A DNA stretch of 5,015 bases from JBGPFS01 sp041483455. Its GTDB lineage: Bacteria > Chloroflexota > Limnocylindria > Limnocylindrales > CSP1-4. Of the stretch, positions 1 through 4,811 are shown in pieces. The notes below the pieces were generated by a model, which saw nothing but the letters and a program-made list of their open reading frames with translations, had not been told where the DNA came from and did no database searches. The stretch spans positions 1 through 5,015 of the forward strand of contig JBGPFS010000190.1 in the NCBI GenBank assembly GCA_041483455.1. Direction: 5' to 3'. The position numbers and the translations under genes were made by a program. Position 1 is the first letter of the stretch, and each line of letters starts with the position of its first letter.

Positions 1-521
1 ATGCGCATCACGTGATCGTCGTTCTGGAAGACGACGTTGGTCAGCTCCAGCTTGCCGGAGCGCTCGATGTAGACCTGGCGCGGGCCATTGACCATGACTT
101 CGGTGATAGACTCGTCACGCAACAGCGGCTCGAGCGGCCCGAGGCCGATGATCTCGTCGGTGATCTGCTCGAGCATCCGGACCCGCTCGGCCCGGGTGAG
201 GGCGAGGCCCTCCTCGTCGATGACCTTGCCGAAGATCTCCTCGATCTGGCGGCGGACCTCGACCTGGTTCGAGAGGTCGAGCTTCGGGTCCAGGTCCTGG
301 ATGACCCGCGACTGGATCCGGAACTTCACGTCCCGGAACGACTCGCGCACCGGGGCGCTGCTCATCAGGCGCTGGGCCGACGACGCTGGCGGCTGGACGC
401 CACCGGGGGCGCCGCCGACAGGCGCCGGGGCCGGCAGATTGCCGGGCGCGCCTGGTTGCCCGGCCGCCGGGGTCGCTCCGGACCCGGGTCGGGCGCTCTC
501 GATCCGCCTCAAGAGGGACAT
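1..521 (-). CDS. cpaF: CpaF/TadA secretion ATPase, N-terminal part (truncated by window start)
   Basis: The first 173 codons of the cytoplasmic hexameric ATPase that powers Tad/Flp pilus assembly (type II/IV secretion ATPase family). An Ala/Gly/Pro-rich, probably disordered segment (about residues 11-48) follows a short start. A helical N-terminal domain comes next (about 56-120), then the signature stretch IGLGPLEPLLRDE (125-137) leading into SITEVMVNG (138-146), YIERSGKLEL and the beginning of the N2 domain. The Walker A, Asp-box, Walker B and His-box regions lie outside the window, so catalytic integrity cannot be judged. The start is well supported: an in-frame TAG lies two codons upstream and a GGAAGGGG purine tract sits 8 nt before the ATG. 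It lies 35 bp after the CpaE stop, so the two are probably one transcript. The identity rests on the LGPLEPLL...ITEVMVNG block, which is characteristic of CpaF and distinguishes it from PilB/GspE. Confidence 0.95.
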   Translation of the reverse strand, partial: MSLLRRIESARPGSGATPAAGQPGAPGNLPAPAPVGGAPGGVQPPASSAQRLMSSAPVRESFRDVKFRIQSRVIQDLDPKLDLSNQVEVRRQIEEIFGKVIDEEGLALTRAERVRMLEQITDEIIGLGPLEPLLRDESITEVMVNGPRQVYIERSGKLELTNVVFQNDDHVMR

Positions 522-556
522 CGCCTACACCCCTTCCAGCCCCGAAGGGCTGCCTG

Positions 557-1807
557 CTAGCGCCATGCGAACAATGACTTCTTGGACTGGGCCGTCTTGC
601 GCTCGCCTGGTACGGTCGCCCGGAGTCGGCCGCCGGCCAGGCCCTGGGCAAGCCCGATGATGTCCTGCGAGACCTGGGTCTCGCGGTTGCTGAGCACGAA
701 CGGGACGCCCCGGTTCAGGGCGTAGACCACGGTCCGGCCGTCGCTGACGATCGAGTGGTCGACCTTCCGGCCGATCGAGTGCTCGACGTCGCCGACCCGG
801 ATCCCGAGCGCCGAATCCGCCCGGTTGAGGACCAGCCGGATCTTGTCGTCGGCATAGCCCAGCTGCGTGGTCACCTCGAGGAAGAGCCGCATGTTCTTGA
901 TGCTGGTGATCTCGAGGGTGAGGACTGTCAGGATCAAGTCGGCCCGGTCGAGGATGGTGAGGGTCGAATCGCTGAAGGAGGCGGAGCAGTCGACCACGAC
1001 CAGGTCGTGCTTGGCCCTCAGCGCGTCGAGGATCCGGCCGACACCGGCCGGGGTCACCAGCTCGGCCTGCTCCGGCGAGGGCGGCGCCAGGAGGACCCGC
1101 ACGCCCGACGAGTGGTTGATCACGAAGGTGTCGATCGACTCCAGCTCACCGGCGCCTTCGAGCTCTGGCGCCAGGTCCGCGATCGACTTGTTCTTCGGGT
1201 TCAGGTTGAGGAGCACCCCGACGTCGCCGAACTGGAACGAGCCGTCCATCAGGACGACCTTCCGGGCCGTCTCCGCGGCGGCCGCGACGGCCAGGTTGAC
1301 GGCGATCGTCGTCCGGCCGACGCCTCCCTTGGGGCTGAAGACGGCGACGATCTGGCCCGGCTCGCGGTCCTGGTCGACGACCTCACCGGTGCCGGCCGTC
1401 GGCGCGCTGGCGACGCGGCCCTGCTTCTCGCGTTCCCGGGTGTAGACCTGCCGGATGGAAGCGGTCAGCTCGTCGCTGCTGAACGGCTTCACCAGGAACT
1501 CGCGGGCGCCGGCGAGCATCGAGCGCCGGAGGTAGTCCGCCTCACCCTGCACGGACATCATCACGACCGCGGCACTCGGGAAGGCCGAAGCGAGCTGCTC
1601 GGCCGTCTCGATCCCGTCCATGTCGGGCATGTTGATGTCCATCAGGACGATGTCCGGCTTGAGCGTGAGAGCCATCTCGAGGGCGTGACGGCCCGAGTCC
1701 GCGGCTCCGACCACCTCGATGTCGCTCTCGAAACCGAGCAGCTTCGTGAGGTGGTCGCGCGTCTCGGGGATATCGTCCACGATGAGGACGCGGATCTGGT
1801 CAGCCAT
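557..1807 (-). CDS. cpaE: CpaE/TadZ-type protein: receiver domain fused to ParA/MinD-like ATPase
   Basis: A 416-residue Tad pilus localisation protein. Residues 4-120 form a CheY-like receiver with all expected residues present: acidic pair D11/D12, phosphoacceptor D57 in LMDINMPDMDG, S85 at the Thr/Ser switch position and K107 in the VKPF motif. A polar linker (about 125-150) leads to a MinD/ParA-type ATPase: deviant Walker A SPKGGVGRTT (158-167), in which signature K160 is kept but the usual P-loop lysine is R165; the A' segment VVLMDGSFQFGDVG (184-197), typical of TadZ; and Walker B LVVVD ending at D273. The C-terminus is basic (ERKTAQSKKSLFAWR). In the family, TadZ/CpaE acts at the inner membrane to place the pilus machine, often at a pole. 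The ATG start gives a complete receiver; upstream there is only a weak GAAGG about 15 nt away. It follows cpaB after 121 bp and precedes cpaF by 35 bp. A free-standing response regulator is excluded by the ATPase half. Confidence 0.93.
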   Translation of the reverse strand: MADQIRVLIVDDIPETRDHLTKLLGFESDIEVVGAADSGRHALEMALTLKPDIVLMDINMPDMDGIETAEQLASAFPSAAVVMMSVQGEADYLRRSMLAGAREFLVKPFSSDELTASIRQVYTREREKQGRVASAPTAGTGEVVDQDREPGQIVAVFSPKGGVGRTTIAVNLAVAAAAETARKVVLMDGSFQFGDVGVLLNLNPKNKSIADLAPELEGAGELESIDTFVINHSSGVRVLLAPPSPEQAELVTPAGVGRILDALRAKHDLVVVDCSASFSDSTLTILDRADLILTVLTLEITSIKNMRLFLEVTTQLGYADDKIRLVLNRADSALGIRVGDVEHSIGRKVDHSIVSDGRTVVYALNRGVPFVLSNRETQVSQDIIGLAQGLAGGRLRATVPGERKTAQSKKSLFAWR

Positions 1808-1861
1808 CAGGTGGGTTCAGCCTTCGATCTCGCTGGTCTGGTTCGGTCGGTCGGTGGGAGA

Positions 1862-1907
1862 GGCCGACGGGCGCTGGATCCGGAGGGATCCGGGGCGCCG
1901 GTCGGCC
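1862..1907 (-). other. Long hairpin in the cpaB-cpaE gap
   Basis: The 121-bp gap between cpaB and cpaE holds a near-perfect inverted repeat. Arms 1862-1874 and 1895-1907 (GGCCGACGGGCGC / GCGCCGGTCGGCC) pair at 12 of 13 positions. Inside them GGATCC (1876-1881) pairs with GGATCC (1886-1891) around a GGAG loop, so the whole element folds as one stacked hairpin. No T run follows on the minus strand, so it does not look like a standard intrinsic terminator. An RNA processing or stability element, or partial attenuation between cpaB and cpaE, would fit. That function is inference; the pairing is directly visible. Confidence 0.6.
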
Positions 1908-1928
1908 GCCTGGTTCGGGGTGTGGTGC

Positions 1929-2843
1929 CTACGGGGTCGGGAGGACCGTCTGGATCACCTGCGGCGGGAGCACGCCGTACTCGGTGACCAGGGTCTTGAG
2001 GATCACGCCCGTCGTCGGATCCAGGGGCGGATCGACCGGTGCGCCCGCGTCGTCCACGTAGTCCTTCGGCGAGCGGAGGATCAGGCTCGTGCAGGCATCG
2101 ATCTGGGCGAACTTGAGAAGCTCGGCCTGTTGCGGCGTGACCGCCAGCAGGACGATCTCCTGCTGGCCGTTGAGCGCGGTGCCCGACGGGGTCTTGGTCG
2201 TGGTCGTGCCGCCCTGGGTGCCCGTCTGGGCCGGCGGCGGCGGGAGCAGCGTCCCGACCACCTTGAGGTTCTGGACCAGGAGCTTGACGCTCGTCGAGTC
2301 GATGCCCGCGAGCGGGGTCGGCTGGTTGGTCGTCTTGTCGATCGTGATGACCGGGAACGAGTTCCCGCACGCGCCGGCCGTCCCGCCGAAGCCGACGACC
2401 GCGTCGACGTGGTCGCCGATCTGGATCAGCGTGCCGACGCCGGTGACCTGGTCGACGCTGACGGACATCGCCCGCTTCTTCGCGTCGATGAGCGGTGCTG
2501 GGTTCTGGCTGAACCCGCTCGCGGCGAACTGGGAAGCGCTCAGCTGCGTTCCGCTGAGGATGTTCGTGCGCGCGATCTGGCCGATCACGGCATTGGGGTC
2601 GCTGAACGCATCGGCCGCCCGCGTGGTGACCGAGACCTTCTTGACCTCGAGCATCTCGGCCCGGACCTGGGTCCCGAGCGCGATGTCCCGGGTCGCCATG
2701 ACCGTCGGGAGCTCCGTGGGCGCCGCCTGGGTGCCGGTACCGCCCGAACCGCCGCCGCCCTGCAAGAGCAGCACGATCCCGACGAAGGCGACGACCGCCA
2801 GAACGATCCCGATGAGCAGGATCAGCCGATTTGAACGCTTCAA
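1929..2843 (-). CDS. cpaB: CpaB/RcpC Flp pilus assembly protein
   Basis: A 304-residue membrane-anchored, extracytoplasmic component of the Tad pilus. One N-terminal membrane anchor (about residues 7-27, LILLIGIVLAVVAFVGIVLL) follows the positive MKRSNR. A Gly/Ser/Thr-rich linker (28-45) comes next, then a SAF-like domain (about 47-108: VMATRDIALGTQVRAEML, later ILSGTQLSASQF). After it lies the RcpC/CpaB domain, beginning near RAMSVSVDQVTGVGTLIQIGD (about 124-144). A Pro/Gly/Thr-rich spacer (about 200-225) precedes a C-terminal part with LLAVTPQQAELLKFAQ. Two cysteines, about C159 and C251, could form a disulfide. The TTG start is preferred because GGGAG lies 7 nt upstream and the protein then begins directly with the positive-then-hydrophobic anchor. 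In-frame GTG codons at 2849 and 2888 are alternatives, the first too close to that ribosome site. In diderms CpaB works with the secretin; no secretin gene is here, so it probably acts in a single-membrane or secretin-less envelope. Confidence 0.9.
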   Translation of the reverse strand: MKRSNRLILLIGIVLAVVAFVGIVLLLQGGGGSGGTGTQAAPTELPTVMATRDIALGTQVRAEMLEVKKVSVTTRAADAFSDPNAVIGQIARTNILSGTQLSASQFAASGFSQNPAPLIDAKKRAMSVSVDQVTGVGTLIQIGDHVDAVVGFGGTAGACGNSFPVITIDKTTNQPTPLAGIDSTSVKLLVQNLKVVGTLLPPPPAQTGTQGGTTTTKTPSGTALNGQQEIVLLAVTPQQAELLKFAQIDACTSLILRSPKDYVDDAGAPVDPPLDPTTGVILKTLVTEYGVLPPQVIQTVLPTP

Positions 2844-2850
2844 AGCCACT

Positions 2851-2855
2851 CTCCC
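2851..2855 (-). promoter_or_regulatory. Ribosome binding site deciding the cpaB start
   Basis: GGGAG on the minus strand, 7 nt before the TTG at 2843. The spacing is right for TTG, leaves only 1 nt for the GTG at 2849, and the site would lie inside the gene if the GTG at 2888 were used. Confidence 0.6.
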
Positions 2856-2892
2856 AGAGCCGTGTGACAGGTGGCACCACTGTAGCACCGCC

Positions 2893-2920
2893 CCAAAGGC
2901 CCGCGACTATACCAAAGGCC
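2893..2920. repeat. 9-bp direct repeats flanking the cpaB -10
   Basis: CCAAAGGCC occurs at 2893-2901 and again at 2912-2920, 19 bp apart, close to two helical turns. One copy covers the expected transcription start, the other abuts the extended -10 on its upstream side. Such placement suits a dimeric regulator binding one DNA face, but no known operator consensus was recognised. Confidence 0.5.
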
Positions 2921-2931
2921 TATGACCATAG
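2906..2931 (-). promoter_or_regulatory. Probable cpaB promoter: extended -10 with upstream dyad
   Basis: The minus strand reads TGGTATAGT across 2914-2906, an extended -10 (TGn plus TATAGT, 5 of 6 to TATAAT). A start of transcription near 2899 would give a leader of about 55 nt to the cpaB TTG. No convincing -35 sits 16-18 bp upstream. A perfect dyad CTATG-AC-CATAG (2920-2931) occupies the spacer and the edge of the -35 position. The segment from about 2906 to 2945 is a clear AT-rich pocket in otherwise GC-rich DNA. The missing -35 together with the dyad suggests a regulated, perhaps activator-dependent promoter (inference). Confidence 0.55.
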
Positions 2932-3075
2932 AAGGAAATAGGGGGATTCCACGCTCGCTGCAAGGTCTCCCGCAAGGTGCCCGGGGCCGGTCCCGCGCCG
3001 GCCGGCCGGCCGGACGAGGTCGTGCGCGGCGGCCCATCGACAGCGGAGCGAAGCCCGGTCGCAGACCGGTCGATC

Positions 3076-3112
3076 CCCCGGAATCGGCGAGCGGCTCGCC
3101 GCCCTTCCGGGG
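3076..3112 (-). terminator. Strong hairpin downstream of the 3179-3352 pilin gene
   Basis: CCCCGGAA (3076-3083) pairs with TTCCGGGG (3105-3112), and inside them CGGCGAG (3085-3091) pairs with CTCGCCG (3095-3101) around a CGG loop. The 15 base pairs are interrupted only by a small 1/3-nt internal loop. It lies about 67 nt after the pilin stop. There is no U-run after it, so termination may be of the GC-hairpin-only or Rho-dependent type, or the stem may protect the 3' end of the pilin mRNA. Confidence 0.6.
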
Positions 3113-3178
3113 ACGAACCGCTCGCCATGGTGTCGGGATCGCGGACCAGGTCCCCGAGGCCCGGTCCGTCGGCTCGAA

Positions 3179-3310
3179 CTAGATCGAGGTGCCGACGGTG
3201 CTGAGGATCTTGCTGACCTGTCCGCCGAGGAAGATCAGGGCGATGATCGCGACGATCGCGATCAGGGCGAGGATCAGCGCGTACTCCGCGAGACCCTGGC
3301 CCTCCTCGTC
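3179..3310. repeat. Pilin coding repeat (copies at 3179-3310, 4473-4604, 4900-5015)
   Basis: The 3' part of the three pilin genes is a long direct repeat. By eye, 3179-3310 and 4473-4604 differ at 6 of 132 positions, and 3179-3294 and 4900-5015 at 2 of 116, both synonymous. Similarity stops sharply just upstream of the cleavage-site codons, where the leader peptides diverge. A 13-bp block, GAGGCCCGGTCCG, is also shared downstream of copies 1 and 3 (3156-3168 and 4877-4889). Within the repeat, GATCGC-type short repeats encode the Ala/Ile-rich helix. Confidence 0.9.
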
Positions 3311-3352
3311 GTTGCGGAACGAAGCGATAAGAGCTGCGATGGACTGAAGCAT
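3179..3352 (-). CDS. flp: Flp-type prepilin, copy 1 (57 aa)
   Basis: A major-subunit-type Flp prepilin. The leader MLQSIAALIASFRNDEEG ends at G18, followed by QGLAEY, matching the G/x4-E-Y prepilin peptidase motif with E at +5 and Y at +6. Cleavage would leave a 39-residue pilin. The rest is one hydrophobic helix (about residues 25-42, rich in Ala/Ile/Leu) and a short tail ending STVGTSI. AAGGAGG lies 10 nt before the ATG, a near-ideal ribosome site. The mature part differs from the second copy at only two residues (G44 here is Gln there, K48 here is Thr there). The visible 37 residues of the third copy are identical to it. Its own promoter and downstream hairpin suggest a monocistronic, highly expressed unit. 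Confidence 0.93.
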   Translation of the reverse strand: MLQSIAALIASFRNDEEGQGLAEYALILALIAIVAIIALIFLGGQVSKILSTVGTSI

Positions 3353-3393
3353 CGAGTATCCACCTCCTTTCTTCCGAAGTCTCCCGTCCCGTG

Positions 3394-3422
3394 GGGCGAG
3401 AGCGCCCGAGACCCGAGGTCTC
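3394..3422 (-). promoter_or_regulatory. Two abutting hairpins in the copy 1 pilin leader RNA
   Basis: GGGCG (3394-3398) pairs with CGCCC (3403-3407) around AGAG. Immediately next to it GAGACC (3408-3413) pairs with GGTCTC (3417-3422) around CGA. They lie between the predicted transcription start (about 3460) and the ribosome site (3363-3369), leaving the latter free. A role in 5' mRNA stability is plausible. The second pilin unit has an analogous pair without sequence similarity. Confidence 0.45.
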
Positions 3423-3466
3423 TCGATCGGAGTCCCCGGAACACGGCACCGCCGAGCGGCCGAATG

Positions 3467-3495
3467 ACGGTATGGGGCATTGGGGCGACTGTCAA
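3467..3495 (-). promoter_or_regulatory. Promoter of pilin copy 1
   Basis: The minus strand has a perfect -35 TTGACA (3495-3490), a 17-bp spacer and -10 TACCGT (3472-3467; T, A and the last T match). Transcription would start near 3460, giving a leader of roughly 108 nt. The -35 is embedded in CGACCTTGACA, an 11-mer repeated at the second pilin promoter. Confidence 0.7.
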
Positions 3496-3527
3496 GGTCG
3501 CAGGTAACGAAGTGGTGCGCGAGAGCC

Positions 3528-3555
3528 TCGACCCGGGGATCGCATCATGTACCCT
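3528..3555 (+). promoter_or_regulatory. Weak candidate promoter for the membrane glycosyltransferase-like gene
   Basis: TCGACC (3528-3533), a 16-bp spacer and TACCCT (3550-3555) lie about 38 bp before the ATG at 3593. The match is modest; it is reported because the gene is divergent from pilin copy 1 and needs a promoter in this interval. Confidence 0.25.
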
Positions 3556-3592
3556 GATGACCTGGCATCGTCGAACCCGCAGTCGAGGCGCC

Positions 3593-4333
3593 ATGCGGCG
3601 GCAGCGCATCTTTTATGGCGGATGCGCCGCGGTACTGGTGCTGTATGCGGTCCACGCCATCGCGGTCGATCGAGCAACCTTCGCGAGCTATGTCGCGGTC
3701 GACTACGACATCTACATCGACGCAGCGCGGCGATGGTTGGCGGGCGGCGGGTTCTACGATCCGGCCCAGCTCGCGGGACGCTATGACATCACGGTCGGGG
3801 TCGTCCTCTATCCACCGAGCGTCATGCCGCTCCTCGTCGCATTCACGGCGCTTCCCGCCGTCCTGTGGTGGGCCATCCCGATCGGCCTGACGACCTATGC
3901 GGTCTGGAGGCTTCGCCCGGCTCCGGTGGCCTGGCCGTTCATCGCCCTCTGTCTCGCGATGAGGGCGACGGAGGCGCGGCTCCTGTCCGGGAACCCGGTG
4001 ATGTGGGCCGTCGCCGCGCTGGCGATGGGCACGCTCTACGCCTGGCCATCGGTGCTCGTGGTCATCAAGCCGAGCCTCGGACCGTTCGCCCTGTTCGGCA
4101 TCCGCCATCGTTCCTGGTGGGTCGCTCTGGCGGCCCTGACGATCATGAGCGTGCCCTTCCTGAAGCTCTGGGTCGACTGGGTGAAGGTCGTGCTGAACTC
4201 GAACGGCGGCCTGGACTATTCGCTGCTCGAGGTCCCGATGATGCTGATCCCGCTCATCGCCTGGGTGGCGAGGGACAGGAAGGCCCTGTCGAGTTCGAAC
4301 CTACCCGTGGAGGCCAGCGACCCCGTCGGGTAG
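3593..4333 (+). CDS. Polytopic membrane protein, GT-C / GT87 (DUF2029)-like glycosyltransferase, short form
   Basis: A 246-residue membrane protein with about six or seven hydrophobic segments (roughly 7-25, 66-90, 91-105, 110-127, 136-158, 176-196, 214-226). It resembles the GT87 mannosyltransferase-type family. The first membrane segment is followed by an outside loop with DYDIYIDAARRWLAGG (37-52), whose acidic residues (D37, D39) sit where GT-C enzymes carry the catalytic acid. Then come GFYDP and LYPPSVMPLL (72-81), the family's YPP pattern, and later SGNP (132-135) and VIKPSLGPFALFGIRHRSWW (157-176). GT87 members are usually about 400 residues, so this is a short or reduced form, though no frameshift is evident. 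Start: ATG 3593 follows a weak GAGG and begins MRRQR before the first membrane segment; ATGs at 3557 and 3464 are less likely because they add a non-matching extension. It lies opposite to and between pilin units, so a role in pilin or surface glycosylation is possible but unproven. The exact substrate is unknown. Confidence 0.65.
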   Translation: MRRQRIFYGGCAAVLVLYAVHAIAVDRATFASYVAVDYDIYIDAARRWLAGGGFYDPAQLAGRYDITVGVVLYPPSVMPLLVAFTALPAVLWWAIPIGLTTYAVWRLRPAPVAWPFIALCLAMRATEARLLSGNPVMWAVAALAMGTLYAWPSVLVVIKPSLGPFALFGIRHRSWWVALAALTIMSVPFLKLWVDWVKVVLNSNGGLDYSLLEVPMMLIPLIAWVARDRKALSSSNLPVEASDPVG

Positions 4334-4383
4334 TGGCGCTCGGGCGTGCGATCCCGGGGGAGCGGTCAGCCGCGCCGGAATCG

Positions 4384-4417
4384 ACGACGCCGGACCGCTT
4401 GCGCGACCCGGCGTCGT
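4384..4417. terminator. Hairpin between convergent pilin copy 2 and the glycosyltransferase-like gene
   Basis: ACGACGCCGG (4384-4393) pairs perfectly with CCGGCGTCGT (4408-4417) around a 14-nt loop. It lies 50 bp after the plus-strand stop and about 55 bp after the minus-strand pilin stop, so it could serve both convergent genes. No clear T run on either side. Its flank, GGAATCGA followed by C or T and GACGCCGG, matches the hairpin after pilin copy 3. Confidence 0.55.
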
Positions 4418-4472
4418 TCGGTCGGTGGGGCGATCATCGGTCGAGCCGGAGGACCGCCGCCGCGTAGCCTGA

Positions 4473-4643
4473 CTAGATCGAGGTGCCGACGGTGCTGAGG
4501 ATCGTGCTGACCTGCTGGCCGAGGAAGATCAGGGCGATGATCGCGACGATCGCGATCAGGGCGAGGATCAGCGCGTACTCCGCGAGGCCCTGGCCGTCCT
4601 CGTCTCGATGGAGCGATGAGAGGATGAGTCCGATGACGTTCAT
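4473..4643 (-). CDS. flp: Flp-type prepilin, copy 2 (56 aa)
   Basis: A complete Flp prepilin. The leader MNVIGLILSSLHRDEDG ends at G17, followed by QGLAEY, so the predicted product is again 39 residues. The leader is one residue shorter than that of copy 1 and differs at most positions, yet keeps a hydrophobic start and an acidic pre-cleavage stretch (RDEDG versus RNDEEG). In the mature part only two residues change: LGQQVSTIL in place of LGGQVSKIL. The change removes the sole lysine of the copy 1 pilin and so alters the charge of the exposed tail. AGGAGG lies 11 nt before the ATG. It has its own promoter and downstream hairpin and runs toward the glycosyltransferase-like gene. It could be a minor or alternative subunit, or a co-assembled major pilin. 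Confidence 0.93.
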   Translation of the reverse strand: MNVIGLILSSLHRDEDGQGLAEYALILALIAIVAIIALIFLGQQVSTILSTVGTSI

Positions 4644-4672
4644 CCGGGCGAATGCCTCCTACCAGTAAAGGT

Positions 4673-4705
4673 GGCCGCGGATGCGGCCGGTGCCGTCCCC
4701 CGGCA
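4673..4705 (-). promoter_or_regulatory. Two adjacent hairpins in the copy 2 pilin leader RNA
   Basis: GGCCGC (4673-4678) pairs with GCGGCC (4683-4688) around GGAT; TGCCG (4691-4695) pairs with CGGCA (4701-4705) around TCCCC. The outer one would form almost at the 5' end of the transcript predicted to start near 4707. The arrangement mirrors that upstream of copy 1. Confidence 0.45.
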
Positions 4706-4713
4706 GGTGTCGG

Positions 4714-4744
4714 AAGGTATGAGCGGGTCGACCCGGGTTGTCAA
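4714..4744 (-). promoter_or_regulatory. Promoter of pilin copy 2
   Basis: The minus strand has a perfect TTGACA (4744-4739) within the same CGACCTTGACA 11-mer as copy 1. Downstream is CATACCTT. Read as -10 TACCTT (4719-4714) the spacer is 19 bp, longer than ideal; CATACC as -10 would give 17 bp. CATACC also occurs at the copy 1 promoter. The -35 is secure, the exact -10 is not. Confidence 0.55.
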
Positions 4745-4811
4745 GGTCGGATGCTGGGCCGACGCACGGATGTGGTGCGTCCACGTCACGGAGACCCGCG
4801 CTGGAATCGAT

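Larger units (their letters stand above)
2844..3178. other. Non-coding gap between the first pilin gene and cpaB
   Basis: No gene is supported in this stretch. From the pilin side it holds a post-pilin hairpin (3076-3112), a possible competing stem arm (3118-3126), a GACCGGTC palindrome (3064-3071), a very GC-rich run with GGCC/CCGG repeats (about 2995-3012), the AT-rich cpaB promoter pocket (2906-2945), and the cpaB ribosome site. Open frames crossing it are Arg/Pro/Gly-rich and show no recognisable family. Confidence 0.7.

Noticed and set aside
12..660. Plus-strand and alternative minus-strand frames over the cpaF region
   Set aside because: The edge-crossing minus-strand frame contains the CpaF signature; the others are its shadows.
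755..1987. 410-codon plus-strand open frame opposite cpaE
   Set aside because: Antisense shadow of a high-GC gene: Asp/Arg/Gly/Leu-rich translation, no family resemblance, while the minus-strand frame encodes an unmistakable receiver-ATPase.
1719..2834. 371-codon plus-strand open frame opposite cpaB, and the 357-codon frame on the minus strand at 1807-2880
   Set aside because: Both are Arg/Asp/Pro-rich out-of-frame translations of cpaB; they lack any recognisable domain.
2844..2888. GTG starts at 2888 and 2849 for cpaB
   Set aside because: The first would place MLQWCHLSHGSGR before the membrane anchor and put the GGGAG site inside the gene; the second lies only 1 nt from that site. TTG at 2843 fits better.
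2907..3449. 180-codon minus-strand frame spanning pilin copy 1 and the following gap
   Set aside because: It runs over the pilin in a different frame, is Arg/Gly/Pro-rich and crosses the strong hairpin and the cpaB promoter.
3464..3592. N-terminal extension of the glycosyltransferase-like protein to ATG 3464
   Set aside because: The added residues overlap the pilin promoter, show no membrane or family features, and ATG 3593 begins in the usual positive-then-hydrophobic manner.
3865..4467. 200-codon plus-strand frame inside the glycosyltransferase-like gene
   Set aside because: Out-of-frame shadow with a Gly/Arg/Pro-rich translation, running into the intergenic hairpin.
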